Notes: generated from the sequence alone by a model not told the origin. Numbered from the stretch's first letter, positions 44,122 through 55,490 are shown. The stretch: 64,000 bases of DNA from Bryum argenteum (GCA_037043015.1 CM073324.1:15211013-15275012), one strand, 5' to 3'. Numbers and translations are program-made.

Positions 44122-45289
44122 TATGGTGGTTGTATGTCTGCTGGTAATGTTTCTCCATTTTCTAGTTTTCTCTTGTGTGGTATTATAGACATGGCATGGT
44201 GTATAGCAATTGCGTTTATTTCTGTGAATGTATTTTTTATGAGTGCCTTTGGTATTTATGAGTTTGGTTTTGAGGATTTTCATAGATGGGATGTATGTGG
44301 ATGCTCTGGCACTTGCTGTTATTACTATTAGTGGTTCAACTATCCATCCTTTGTTAATAATATCGTTGATGAGGGGTTGGTATTTTTGCATCTTTCTCTC
44401 AATGGTATCTGGTGAGAATCTGTTATTGCAGTGTGTAAATGCTATAAATTGAACCTTTAAATTGATGTTGGAAGATGTAGGGGGTTTGATTGGTAGGGTA
44501 ATCCTTGTATGCATAGTAGGTCCGATTTTAGTCGTGCATTACATTGGCATCTTTGTTGTACACATGTACATGGTAATAGCCATGGTGGGACTGTATTTTC
44601 TAGTGGTTTATCATTACCTGTGCCCGCATTCATGAGGGTATAACATCTCGAGTGTTTTGATGAGACTATTAGTTTTTTAATTTCCCATACTGCTTTATTG
44701 TGTCTTTTAGTTCTAAGAGCATTTATATGGTGTTGCTTGCATTTTAACAGTACATGTAGCCATGTGTCTGGATCTTGGGAGTCGCATACCGAACATGTGA
44801 TTGATGAATATAGTTCTCTGCCAAAAAATAATTGTTTTCTAGCATTGCCCGTGTCTTAGTTTAAGGAGGCATGTTTTTTTGGGAGTCTGTTACTTGTTTA
44901 TTAGTCCAGAATTCATTTGATAGTTTATCATCTATGTCAGTGTTACTTATCCATTTATTTATATTGGGGAAGTTTCTTGCAATGTCTGTTAAGTTGTTTT
45001 CCTTGTCATGTTTAATAATGTGTTTTTCAAGGAATTTTATGGGACCTTTATCTGGCGTTTCATCCATTGAATGCGACCAGTCTCTTTGAAAGTAGTATGG
45101 TGTAAAATGTGCAAATTCATGTGGTAAAGTTGCATTGTGGTAATCTTTGTCTCTACCTTCTTTGGCTAGTTTGTCGGCTTTTTCGTTACCATCTATATTT
45201 GCATAAGCACGTACTTTGTATAGTGATGTAGGTTGTGTTCTTTGTTGAAGAAGTGTTACTATATCTTGTAGAATGGTTTTGTCTGGGTG
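44117..45289 (-). pseudogene. LINE C-terminal region and RNase H end
   Basis: Directly left of the chromovirus the LINE frame continues with KVRAYANIDGNEKADKLAKEG, the C-terminal RNase H block with its last catalytic Asp. Next come a Cys-x2-Cys segment (SITCSVCDSQDPDTWLHVLL), a second Cys cluster (WLLPCTCVQQRCQC) and a conserved block, RFSPDTIERKMQKYQPLIND with PLIVITASARAS after it (in the frame open at 43789-44514). A frame change follows before the last block (AMSIIPHKRKLENG) and the stop. From memory, this C-terminal domain resembles LINEs common in arbuscular mycorrhizal fungi. Confidence 0.75.
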
Positions 45290-45294
45290 GTTAT

Positions 45295-45503
45295 TGTAAG
45301 AGTCTAGCTGTCAAAACAAGCAAAAACTACAAAAGAAATATATTGATCCAAGACTTAGGTTTACAATGAATAAGAGTCCCTTATATACTAATCTCTTGGC
45401 TCAACTGCCGAGGCTATACTTTAGCTCTACTGCCGAAGTTCTATTTATAAAATTAATAGCGAGTGAACATCCGAGCTTATCAACGAGGCCTTGGCCCATG
45501 ACA
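45295..45503 (-). repeat. Chromovirus 3' LTR (209 bp)
   Basis: Nearly identical to 51777-52010 except for a 25-bp block present once here and twice there, plus a few substitutions (for example GGCCTTGGCCCATGACA against GGCTTTGGTCCATGACA). High identity indicates a relatively recent insertion. Confidence 0.95.
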
Positions 45504-45539
45504 AATGCCTCCTCCTCCTCCTCCTCATGTGCTGATGAA

Positions 45540-45725
45540 TTAACAAGTGTCATACAAGAGAATGTGCCCAAGGAATATCAAGACAGACGCGCGCAACAAG
45601 CGCTCGTAATCGCTTAAGGCCATGACATTTTGTAATTGGCAAATTGGTTCCCAAGTAGGCTCCGCCATCCTGTCCACTTTACAAGTAGTTGCCAACCGCG
45701 CCCCACGACGCCGATGTTGCAACAC
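45540..45725 (-). pseudogene. Chromodomain at the integrase C-terminus
   Basis: The minus-strand frame reads RRRGARLATTCKVDRMAEPTWEP followed by LQNVMALSDYERLL. This matches the chromodomain pattern (strand with V-K-W-x-G, then PEPTWEP, then a helix ending in DYE). The usual LVKWxG has decayed, with a frame change upstream. In active chromoviruses this module directs integration to particular chromatin. Confidence 0.75.
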
Positions 45726-45859
45726 TCTTTCAACAAAGATACTCGTCCTCGCTAGTGGATGCCTCGAAAGCGGGATTGCTCAAAACAACACTCGGGCTCA
45801 TTATCATGAGGTAGTTGGGAAGGCAACGGATCCTCAACCGCCTTCTTCACTAAACTCAC

Positions 45860-47120
45860 ATGAAAAAACAGGATGAATACCGACGGTGTATTCAAACGAA
45901 CCGCATGTGTACCTACGCACTCCAATACACGATAAGGAAGAGCAATCCAATCAAGCTTCTTGATTCACGACGCGTGTTGATGTTCTTCAACTTCAACCAC
46001 ACACGATCACCGGGACGAAAATCCTCGCCACCGAGCGTCGTGTATTTGACCGACGTTCTTGAGTCTCTTGCGCAATGGCCATTGCCGTTGTTGCCGCTTC
46101 ACTTGAATTACGCCATCTTTCAACAAGCTTGCGTCCTTTTTCCGCCGGTGACAACGAAGAACCCGCTTCCTCGGGTATAGTAATATTCATGACCGAATGA
46201 TGATAACCGTGAGTCATAAAAATGCGGAGACATACCTATAGATCGCGACACACGATTATTCAACGCCATCATCGCGATCGGCAAATCGAAAAGCCCAATC
46301 TTCTTGCTCAAATGTCGTGAAAATACGAAGATATGTTTCAAGCTCTTGATTCGCCCTCTCTCATTGCACCATCCGTCTCCTCCGGGTGGAAAGGCTGCCG
46401 ACAACCGACGCGTAATCTTCATCAATCTGCATACTTCATCCAAAGCGGACTAACAAATTGACTACCACGATCCGACACAATTCTGCGAGGCAATCCGTGA
46501 TCTTTGAAAAACTTGCTCTAAAAGTTTGTGAGCCACATCAAGTGCACGAATTGTCTTCATAGGCACAAAGAATGATAGATTTGGACAAACGATCTGTCAC
46601 AACCATGATATTTGTACAGTCGCTGCTTGGTACCAATCCGGTAATAAAATCAATGGAGAGCTCAGTCCAAATCCGTGCCGGAATTGACAAAGGTTTTAGC
46701 AACCCTTGCTTCTGCTCCCGCCAAATCTTCGATTTTCCACACACATTGCGCCCGCATAAAATCTCCGAACATCTTGTGTCAACCCTGCGCCACGTATATT
46801 CACGCAATCAATCAAGTCACGCGCACTCTCACGACCCTGGATGTCCCGCTAGTGGTGAATCATGAGTAGATTGGATCAAACGCGTCGTCAAGAGGTTCGT
46901 GCGCCGGAATCCATATTCGTTCACGCCAACGCAATCGATGACCTGAATCTACAGAACACTCACTAATCGTGATAGGTAAGCCCCATTCTTTAGGTAGTCG
47001 GCGCTCACCATCCATAACCGCCTTTCGCATCTTCCAATAACGATGATTTGTTTGCAGGGCAACATCCCATAATGCAATCATCTCTGCGTCAATAAATGGA
47101 CATATGGGACGCGGGGTCAT
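45860..47120 (-). pseudogene. Chromovirus integrase, frame-shifted
   Basis: Traces in order on the minus strand are RIWIPAHEPL (46910 region) with a GRESARDLI zinc-finger-region trace in another frame, and WREQKQGLLKPLSIPARIW with ELSIDFITGLVPSSDCTNIM after it (catalytic core, first Asp). VVTDRLSKSII follows, then MKITRRLSAAFPP and LPIAMMALNNRVSRSIGMSP (late core), and MTHGYHHSVMNITIPEE into the C-terminal region. At least three frame changes are needed to connect them. Confidence 0.8.
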
Positions 47121-47159
47121 TATCGACTCAGAGCGAGAGCCTCTTTCTCTCGAATCGCA

Positions 47160-47660
47160 TCACCATCTCGCGATCCATGCGGATTTAGCGACAACCTTCA
47201 AAGCGCCATCATCTCCGTCCAAAAGCTGATGATATCGATTCATGATTTGATCATCATCTGCGTGTTGGGGAAGATCCTGTTCCCGACGAGAAAGTGCATC
47301 CGATTGAACTTGATCCTTGCCAGGCTTGTGCACGATCTCAAAGTCAAAATCATTCAACTCGTAGGCCCAACGCATTTGCCTCTCGCTCAAATGTTGCTTC
47401 TTCTGAAAATAAGCCAAATTGCGATGATCCGAACTCACTTCAAAATATTGGCCAACAAGTAATGTACGCCACTCGCGGATGCAATGTACAACTGCTAGCA
47501 TTTCCTTGTCATGAATCGGATAATTGGACTCCGCTGGACTGTGTTTCTTCGAGAAATAAGCAACCGCATGCCAAAGTCCGTCCACCTTTCGCATTAAGGT
47601 GCCACCAACAGCATAACCAAAGGAATCACATTCAATGGTTGTTTCCAAACCTGAGTCCAT
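47160..47660 (-). pseudogene. Chromovirus RNase H domain (intact frame)
   Basis: A 166-codon open stretch holding a full RNase H of the Ty3/Gypsy kind: ECDSFGYAVGG (first Asp), AYFSKKHSPAESNYPIHDKE (Glu), SSDHRNLAYF (Asp) and KPGKDQVQSDALSRRE (final Asp). SPAESNYPIHDKEMLAVV and the REW...GQYFEVSSDHRNL wording resemble fungal and Tcn1-like elements more than the usual seed-plant clades; this is judged from memory. Confidence 0.85.
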
Positions 47661-49032
47661 TTAACGAAAGACCGGCGCATGAATTAATGCCTCCTTCAAT
47701 CGATCAAAGGCATGTTGACATTTCGATGTCCAATGGAAAGGTTGATCTTTCCGCGTTAGTCGAGTAAGAGGTTCTGCAATGTTAGAATATCCATCTATGA
47801 ATTGTCGATAATAATTGCAGAAACCTAAAAATCCACGAACTCCTTTCACTTTTCTTGGCGGCTCCCATTGACGAATTGCCTCAAGTTTTGTTGGATCAGC
47901 CTGCAAACCCCAACCGGTCTTCACCAAATATCCGAGATACTTAATAGTGTCTGCTTCAAACTCGCTCTTATCAAAATCAAGTTGAAGCCCTGCGTTAGCA
48001 AGCTTACGGATGATCCTGAGAACTGCATCACGAAGTTCTTTTTGAGTATCACTATAGATCACCACGTCATCAATATATGCGAGCAAATATATCCAATTAA
48101 ATCGCTAAGATCCAATTGATATATCGGCCGAAAAGTTGCAGCGCGCCCCGTCGGTCAAAACGGTGTGACCAACCACTCATATAAGCCAAAGCGTATTTTG
48201 AACGCCGTCTTCCACTCGTCACCTTCTTTCACACGTATCCGATGAAACGCAGAGATTACATCAACCTTGGAGATATATTTGGTCAGAAAGAATGGATCTT
48301 AACGTCTCATCAATGCGCGGAATCGGATAGTCGTCCTTCCGACTCATCCTGGTTCAATCGCCGATAGTCAACACGTAATCGCAATCCTCCGCCAGGTTTC
48401 TTCACAAATATGACCGAGAGTGCTGCAGTGAATTACTTACACGAATAAATCCATTATCCAACAACTCCGTAAGGGTCTTGCGCAAAACTAATAATTGATC
48501 CTTGGACATCTGATACAGCGACATGGTAGGGATGTCATCATTAGTCTTCCCTTCAATAAGATTGATCTCGTGATCAATCCCTTTCATATGCGGGGGCAAC
48601 GACTTTGCATCTTGTCGATTAAAAGCGTCAATAACTGGCATGAGCCAGTCAGGAGCATGTTGTGCCGGGTCCCTATACACCTTCTGTTGTAGTGCCTTCT
48701 GGATGTCAACCAAGCTGGCACTAAAAACCTCTACTGGTTCACCGCTTCTCTGCAAAGTTTGAATTACTGATGCACGTATCTCTTGCATTGGCTCCAACGT
48801 AATCGGTCGAGTCTTCACAATCATCTTGAAAGGTTTTCGAATGCAAACCTCTTCTTTAGCAGGTCGAACACTTGCATCATGTCGCTCCATCCAACCTTTT
48901 CCCAAGATTATATCATCTATCTGTCCTGGAATAACATAGGCAACAATCTTCTCCTCCATACCATCAATATCGGCCATAAAATTTGCAATTTGGCAAATCA
49001 TAGGCCGCTTCTTCATTGTCGTAACTTGCTCC
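47661..49032 (-). pseudogene. Chromovirus reverse transcriptase and protease end
   Basis: From right to left: the protease C-terminal block DDIILGKGWMERHDA (about 48890), a linker, then an RT start trace HEINLIEGKTNDDIPTMSLY with LTELLDNGFIRVSNS (48420-48580). A broken stretch at 48090-48410 follows, then the active-site frame LAYIDDVVIYSDTQKE (about 48080; catalytic YIDD) and GVRGFLGFCNYYRQFIDGYS (thumb). The palm middle is shifted between frames, so this copy cannot encode active RT. Confidence 0.85.
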
Positions 49033-50337
49033 AAAGATGTCGCGCACCTCTCCTTGAGGAGTGCCCGCAACACCAAGGGCCCAAGGGGGACACCGGAGTG
49101 ACGCCCGGGCCTTGGGGTGCCAAGGTGAAGGGAACCTAAGTGGGCCTAGTGTGGGAGAGGACCCCGGGCGTTGGAGACGCCTCTCACCCACGGAGACTAG
49201 GAGCCACGAGGGAATGGACATGAGATTATGGAAGCTCATGTTGCCACGATTCCAGAATGCTAAGGAGCACCTCATTTGGAGGTGTGAGCTAAAAGTTATG
49301 GGAGTTGGAAGATTGTGGGACTAAAGGGAGTGCTGTCCAGGGACAGTGCTGGACTGGGAAGCTGGCCCGGGACTCCCGAATCTTCAGAGGGGCATAACTC
49401 CCTCAATACTTGTCGGAATGAGGCAAGTAAGGTGTCTATCGGCATCTACGTGACGAGTAGATGTCGATAGAGTGGTCGCTCGTCGCGTTTGGATGCGGGA
49501 CGAGGTAGATACGAGCCCTGGAAGGTTCGGGAAGTCTCCCGGGGCCTTCCAGCGGCTAAGGCATTGGGAGATTGGGTGGTCTTCCAAAACTAAGAGGTGT
49601 GAGGGTCCAGCCCTTCACCTAGGACCAGGGGGCTGCCGAATCCCACAGAGTATACTATGGGGAGGGCTGGTCTCCTCCCCACTCCCATGGTGCCTTGGTG
49701 GTGACCAAGGTGGGAGTCCCGAGTGGTGTGGCTAGTGTTGGGGCCTCACCATGGGGACTCCCAAGCCAAGGTGAGTCCCAATGGGTGGAGCTAGTGTTGG
49801 GGCTCCACCATGGGGACTCAAAGTGCAAAATGAGGCACGGTGGGTGGAGCTAGTGTTGGGGCTTCACCACGGTGGCTCATAAGGACAAGGTGAGTCCCGG
49901 TGGGGGAGCTAGTGTTGGGGCTTCACCACGGGGACTCATATAGGCAAAATGAGGACCATGAGTGCTACCGATGTGGGGTGGTGTCTCACCACCGGCGTTG
50001 TGATTACTTGGTGGCCTTGGGGTCACCATGGTGGTCATGGGCGGTGGTGAGGAGACACCACCAAGTGCGGTTAGGCCGCGTGGTATGGGAGTGCCACCAA
50101 GTTGGGCCTTGGACATAAGTGGAAGTCCGCACCTAACCATTGGCTACCTACGAAGGGGTTGAGTCCCGGTTGCATGAGTAGGAGGGATTGATAACCAAGC
50201 GGTGAGCTTGGTGGTTGGTATGGGAAGCTAACTTTGTGCATGTGGGGGATGTGCAGAGTTAGCGCTCGTGACACTTGCTACAGTTGGGAAAAAGTTGGTG
50301 TAAGCTAAGGTGAGCTAGCAAGGGTTGCGACAAAAGA
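49033..50337. mobile_element. Solo LTR (1295 bp) nested in the chromovirus protease
   Basis: The insertion 49038-50332 starts TGTCGC and ends GCGACA (perfect 6-bp inverted ends). It is flanked by AAAGA at 49033-49037 and 50333-50337. It is GC-rich with no coding capacity and interrupts the protease between DASSIQPRSF and SLEQVTTMKK. Termini and the 5-bp duplication are those of an LTR; without a second copy or internal domain I call it a solo LTR, though a TRIM-like element is possible. ORFs inside it are incidental. Confidence 0.9.
49721..49961. repeat. Four tandem units of about 60 bp inside the nested LTR
   Basis: Units start at about 49721, 49783, 49842 and 49902. Each contains GGGTGGAGCTAGTGTTGGGG then TTCACCA(C/T)GG, GACTCA and AGGTGAG-type sequence. 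Lengths are 59-62 bp with about 75-85 percent similarity by eye. Tandem units within an LTR often sit in U3, where they may act as promoter repeats. Confidence 0.85.
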
Positions 50338-50339
50338 TC

Positions 50340-51700
50340 TAGGTTGAATAGATGACGCATCCAACCCTCTCCGACGAACAAATTGCTCAGACACAGTTGC
50401 AAAGCATTGGCATCCAGAATCACACAAAGCACGAGTAGATATAGTTGAGTTTATTAAAACATCAACATACATACCACCCGTGTCTAAGCTGTCTCCTAGA
50501 TTCTTGACATTGCTCTTCTTTCTCACTGCGCGCACTATCGAAGTTTTGTCCGCGCTCTCTTTCTTCTTCTTCTCATTGCCTTCACCTTGCTTGGATGAAC
50601 AGTCATTTGCACGGTGGCCTCGCTTCAAACATAAAAAACAGCTGTCCCTCTTGGCGACACCGTTGTTGTTCCTCCAAACTCAGACGTCTCCGAAGCTTGC
50701 TTATTTGGACTGTAGACATCCAATTCATCTCATCTCCATCTGGCCATACGCGATTTGATGTCGCGATCGGAGCCGCACGACCTTCGATATTGCAAGCAAT
50801 CAAGTTGAGAGCCAAATCGCCAACAAAGCTTGGACAAACATACCATAATCGATGTATGTCACAGGTCCAATCATCGCGCGTTGCATCTCTCGGAAGTTGA
50901 GAGCACCGCGAAGATATCCTATCTTCACCATATCCGGAACCATGGTAAGTTGACTCTCACCAAGCTCCTTCTCAAACTTGGGCAAGAATGTTGCGAATGA
51001 CTCCCTACCCTAACTTCATTGCTTGAAGCCGATTCAATGCCCACATTTGCTTTGCATTCGGTCGATGTAAACGTCAAGATGTTGAATAACAATCGCCGCA
51101 TTGCAACCACGTTGATTTTGGTAGAAAGATACTACCATCATCTCGCGCCTTCGCGTCCATCCTCGAAAACAAGTATGCGGCTTGATCTTGAGGTGTACCA
51201 AATCACCTCCATCAATTCAAACTTGTTATCCGCTTCGACCTTCCATATCGGGTAGCCCTTGCGACTCCGTCAAACTTTGAAATATCGGCAATCGCTTGCG
51301 CAATGCGACGGCGCTTCCTCCATATTGTTCTTTGCATCGATTGCGGCATCATCTCGCGATGAAGACGGACCTCCTAAACTCGTGAATTGTCCGGCCCACG
51401 GCTGGAGCCACTGCGATCAAGTTGTGCAACCAATCGCTGATAGCCAACTTCTCGACTGGCGAGAAGCTTGAAGTTGTGTGCGCGCAACCTCACGATCTCC
51501 TGTTGATAGTCTTCCGCCGTAATTTCTCCTTGCGCTGCTGCTTCTGCTGCAGATCTCATCATCGATCATCCGGGCGTTCTCCATCTCAAAAGCAACACCT
51601 CTCAATCAACTCTTCAGCTTCGCAATGCCTTCAAATGCGTCCCGTTACTGTGGCTATCTTCAATCACTACCACGAGGGTGGATAAGTTCCTCAATCTAAT
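50340..51700 (-). pseudogene. Chromovirus gag, zinc knuckle and protease start
   Basis: Gag is broken into frames, for example FEKELGESQLTMVPDMVKIG and ALNFREMQRAMIG at about 50860-50980. A perfect CCHC zinc knuckle, CFLCLKRGHRANDC (Cys-x2-Cys-x4-His-x4-Cys), lies at about 50600-50641. Downstream, ALCDSGCQCFATVS near 50400 carries the aspartic protease DSG. The protease is then cut by the nested LTR. Confidence 0.8.
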
Positions 51701-51763
51701 CAATGTCCTACTTTTGTCGTTTGAAAAAACAAGGGAGGATGAAGCCCTTCAGAAAATCAAGAG

Positions 51764-51774
51764 AAGTCTTGGAT
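51764..51774 (-). promoter_or_regulatory. Self-priming primer-binding site of the chromovirus
   Basis: Three bases downstream of the 5' LTR (minus strand) the element RNA reads ATCCAAGACTT. This is the exact complement of AAGTCTTGGAT inside the LTR (51838-51828). That LTR position lies about 31 nt downstream of TATATAAGG (51869-51861), where transcription should begin, so the RNA 5' end can fold back onto the site. I recognised no tRNA 3' end complement here. The arrangement is that of Tf1-type self-primed elements. Confidence 0.8.
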
Positions 51775-51776
51775 TA

Positions 51777-52010
51777 TGTAAGAGTTTAGCTGTCAAAACA
51801 AGCAAAAATTACAAAAGAAATATATTGATCCAAGACTTAGGTTTACAATGAATAAGAGTCCCTTATATACTAATCTCTTGGCTCAACTGCCGAGGCTATA
51901 CTTTAGCTCTACTGCCGAGGCTATACTTTAGCTCTACTGCCGAAGTTCTATTTATAAAATTAATAGCGAGTGAACATCCGAGCTTATCAACGAGGCTTTG
52001 GTCCATGACA
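51777..52010 (-). repeat. Chromovirus 5' LTR (234 bp)
   Basis: Contains TATATAAGG (minus strand, 51869-51861) and the predicted RNA start at about 51838. A 25-bp block containing GGCTATACTTTAGCTCTACT is tandemly duplicated here and single in the other LTR, accounting exactly for the 25-bp length difference. Confidence 0.95.
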
Positions 52011-52310
52011 GTTATTATGTTGGGTAGGGTGTTTGAGTTGTGTTTGGATATTATATAGACCATTCAAACAATCTGTAAAAATGTGTGCAGGTTCATCAGG
52101 GTATTTCGAGGAAATTATTTGAAGGGTCGTGTATATTGCCATTATTTCAGCTCTAAATATGTTTTGTAAACCTGAGAGTCTTATAGCTAGTTCGATATTT
52201 TTGGATTCATTATATATTCCATATCCTGCAATTCCATGGGTGCAGTGGGTGCCCATGTTTTGTGGTGGGAGAAATGAGCCGTCAGTATAATAGCAGTATT
52301 GTGGTAAGAA
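52011..52310 (-). pseudogene. LINE RNase H, N-terminal part
   Basis: The minus-strand frame carries TDGS (52286-52275, first catalytic Asp), GIAGYGIYNES, the Glu in NIFRAEIMAIYTTLQ and the Asp in HIFTDCLNGLYNI. It runs straight into the chromovirus target site; the last Asp lies on the other side of the insertion. All four acidic residues of a type I RNase H are therefore visible. The RNase H in this LINE is separate from that of the chromovirus. Confidence 0.8.
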
Positions 52311-54360
52311 TTTAGGTTGTGTGTCGTTTCTGAAACTAGGAACTGATGGTATATTATGGTATGTAACTGAGTTGTCAGTTGGATATATGAGTTTGTTATA
52401 TTCTTTGCTTTAGTTGACTTGTATATTTGGTTGTGTTAAAGGGGCAATTTGTATGTATGGTTGGGGGATTTGGAGTTTATTAAAGATTGTGGTTAAGGTG
52501 GTGATTTGTGTATTATTTCCTACAGTGGTGGTTTTGTGATGTATACAAAATATGTGGAGAGCGGAAGGTTCTATTCGTAGTTTGGTAAATTCTGGTGGTT
52601 TTGTTGGTTCTTCATATATTATTGTATCTGCAGGTATGTATGTGACAACATGTGTGTCTGGATAGGGGCCTTTATGTGGTGTTAGGTTATGGTACCAATT
52701 GTGGTCGGGGGTGATTATTATGGTAATGTTGTTTGGATTGTTTTGTGCGGCAAGTCTGGCCCAATGTATAGCTTTTTGGGTATCTATTTTGTTATGTGGG
52801 TGGGCAGAGCCAATTCCTTTCCATTTGTAAGAAAATGCTTGCCCTATAGCTCCAAAATTTTTGTCCCTTTTAAATGGTGAGTAAAATTTATTTATTTGAG
52901 TTGAGCATGTTATTGACTTATTGGTGAGGAGAAATATGAGTGTGTTATATTAAACAATGTTATGATGTGGTCAAGTAGTATTTTTGGCAAGGAGTAGTGT
53001 GCAAGTTTAAGTGGGTCGGATTTTGGGATTCTATATTTGTATCTTTGGTATAGCCATACAATTTCTGTTTCAAATGATTGTATGGGAGGTGTCAATCCAT
53101 GTGGTAGATATTTTGCTCTAGAGTATTGATTCCATAGCCAATTTAGTCTCGTTATAGGTATGGTTATGGTGTGTTTTCCTGTTATATCATAAAGATGTGC
53201 TACATCATTTTTTATTTGTATGGTGTTTTGGTTGGTATTAATATCTTTTGAAGAGTTACATTTGTTTACACTAATATTTATAAGGGAGACGGGCATTGTT
53301 GGAAGTATGTGTCTTGTGTCGCGGAATCATTCTTCTGCAAAATGGGTATCTATTATGTTTCTATAATATGTATGTTGTTTTATGGTGTAATATTGAGTAA
53401 GCAATGAGGTGTTGTGTTGTATGGTTAGTGGTATGTTTATTGGGAAGAGGTCTTTTTGTAGTATCCATTTGATATATGTGATATCATTTGGTAATTTCCA
53501 TTGGCATAAGTAAGTGTTGTATGTTTTTGAAATTTTGTATTTGTCTATTGTTTTGATTTGTTTATGGTCTAATATTGTATGTATGGGGAATGTGGTTGGG
53601 TTATTGATGATTTTAATTGGTGGTTTTGGATAAGAGGGGTGTAGTGGTGTTGGTGGGTGTGTAGGGTTTGTATTATGGTTAGGCATAATATAATGGTTAT
53701 GTGTTCTATATTCATGTTTTAGAGTTCTTGGTGCAGTGTGTTCGCTGCATGGGTTTAGGCATTGTTAGTTACATGTAGGATAGCAAAAGAGTTGTTGGGT
53801 TGTATGTAGAGCTTGTTTGATTACTTTTGTTGGTGTTTGATAATATATTTTGAATTCATCATGTGACATTAGATTTAGACCATTTGGCAGTGTTAAGTAT
53901 TTTATCTCATATATGTTTTGAAGTAATAATTTGTTGAGAAGTTTATGATTTTGTTTAGGGGTGAAATGTGGTAATAATTCTGAAGACAAGTTTAGCCACA
54001 TTTGTTCAAGAGGTGTGGCTTCAAGTGGAAAGTCTCCTATTGTACTTCTCAGGTGGGCACCTCCACAATGTTTGATAAGATAGAGTGTTCTTGTTGTGAA
54101 TGATCTTAAATAGTCATGTTGTGTAATTATGGGAATCTCTTTTGCTCCACAGTATTTAGCAAGTATAAAATGTGTAAGACCTTTATAGATTATTCTCAAT
54201 TTTCTTGTGTCGTTGAGAGCATTGCGTAGTTGTTCACATATGCATCTTAGATAGGCGTTTTTTAATGAGAATGCTTCTATACCAAACATATCGTGTGGGA
54301 GTAGGGTGATTACGTTGGGAGTGCAATTTGGTAACCCACAGATTTTGTCTTTATATTGCT
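52311..54360 (-). pseudogene. LINE region between reverse transcriptase and RNase H
   Basis: Open segments at 54289-53765 (KNAYLRCICEQLRNALND, IDDFPLEATPLEQMW-like), 53686-53327 (Thr/Ile/Asn-rich) and 53296-52910 (TITIPITRLNWLWNQYSRAK) are in different frames, showing small indels. No known fold is recognised in this linker. The composition is AT-rich and like the rest of the LINE, unlike the chromovirus. Confidence 0.65.
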
Positions 54361-54699
54361 ATATTTTCTTTGTTTAGTTTTTTAATCGTGGGTAATGAGT
54401 AAGGTACCGCGTAAAAACTATATGCAATACCTGCTCTTATAACCGTGTCTACCATACTAACTTTTTCTTTTATAGTAGCTGGACAATTTGTTAGTTGGTT
54501 GCATTGTTTGATCAATTTGGTGGTCGTTGTATGCGTTTTTATTTTCCAATTAAGTGTTGGAACAAGTTGTATGCCTAAATATACATATGGCTCATTTTGA
54601 TGTAAAACGGGGATTGGTTGATTTTTGTATGATATATTTGCAGCTTGTATCAGTGCTTTGAAAACTATTTGGTTTGATTTAGATTTGTTTGGGCATCCA

Positions 54700-55490
54700 G
54701 TAATTGCGTATTTTGGAGTTCGTAGGTCTATTCCAGCCCATTTGCAGAATTAGTCCATTTTGTTGAGTTGTTTTTTTAGTGAGGAGAGTTTGCTTGTTAT
54801 GATTGCAATATCATCTGCGTATGCTGCTGTATTTATTGTAGTTTTTGAGGTTTCCAAGGTATAATCATATTTTCCTCTTTGTAATCATCTTAAAAGTGAT
54901 TCTAAAAAGATAAGAAAGACATATGGGCTCAGCGTGTCTCCTTGTATTGTGCCTCTTTGTATGGGTATTTTTTGTGTCTGGCCAAAGTAGTCACCAGTAA
55001 AGATAGTGTTAGATTGTGAGTAGATATCTCCTACTAGTATTACCGCATCCTCAGGGTATCCTAAATCTTTCATGATGGCTAGTAGTTGGGCGTGGTCAAT
55101 TGAGCCAAATGCATTTTTAAAATCTATATAGAGTAAATATATGTCTTGTGTTGTTAATTGTGCATGTTCTAAAGCTGCTATTAGTAATTGTAATTGTCTA
55201 GATGTGCATCTTTCGGCACGAAACCCTTCTTGGTTGTCATGTAGAATTTGGTGTTTTTCTCCATATGCTGAGAGTATTGATGTTAGTGTACTTGTAAAAA
55301 ATTTGTATGTAGTGTTGGCTAGAGCTACAGGTCTGTGATTTGATAATTGAGATGGGTCACTTTTTTTGTATAATAGTATTGTGAGGTTTATTTTCCAGGA
55401 TGTCGGAATTTGTTTTTGTTTATAACAATGTTTGAAAAATAGGAATAAGATGCGGTGAAAGTTTGTAGGCAAGTTCTTCAAGATAGAGTT
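54700..55490 (-). pseudogene. LINE reverse transcriptase
   Basis: The frame 55481-54885 holds typical non-LTR RT blocks: INLTILLYKKSDPSQLSNHR, PVALANTTYKFFTSTL, NQEGFRAERCTSRQL, LLYIDFKNAFGSIDH (first catalytic Asp), PIQRGTIQGDTLSPYVFLIF. It stops at ESLLR, where TGA stands for the usual Trp. The same frame then continues to AAYADDIAI (54828-54804) with the YADD active site. A further in-frame stop follows after NKMD. RT activity is lost through single-base stops, not large rearrangement. Confidence 0.85.

Larger units (their letters stand above)
45290..52015 (-). mobile_element. Chromovirus (Ty3/Gypsy with chromodomain), complete but decayed
   Basis: The element spans 45295-52010 (6716 bp including a nested 1.3-kb LTR). 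It is flanked by GTTAT at 45290-45294 and 52011-52015, with LTRs starting TGTAAG and ending CATGACA. On the minus strand the order is gag, zinc knuckle, protease, reverse transcriptase, RNase H, integrase, chromodomain. A purine-rich tract (GAGGAGGAGGAGGAGG) lies just inside the 3' LTR at about 45508-45525. Several frame changes break the polyprotein. The domain order and chromodomain place it among chromoviruses; the RNase H wording is closer to fungal-type elements than to common seed-plant clades. Confidence 0.9.

Noticed and set aside
49038-50332. ORFs of 60-100 codons in the nested GC-rich segment
   Set aside because: They are inside a solo LTR bounded by AAAGA duplications and include four 60-bp tandem units; no protein similarity.
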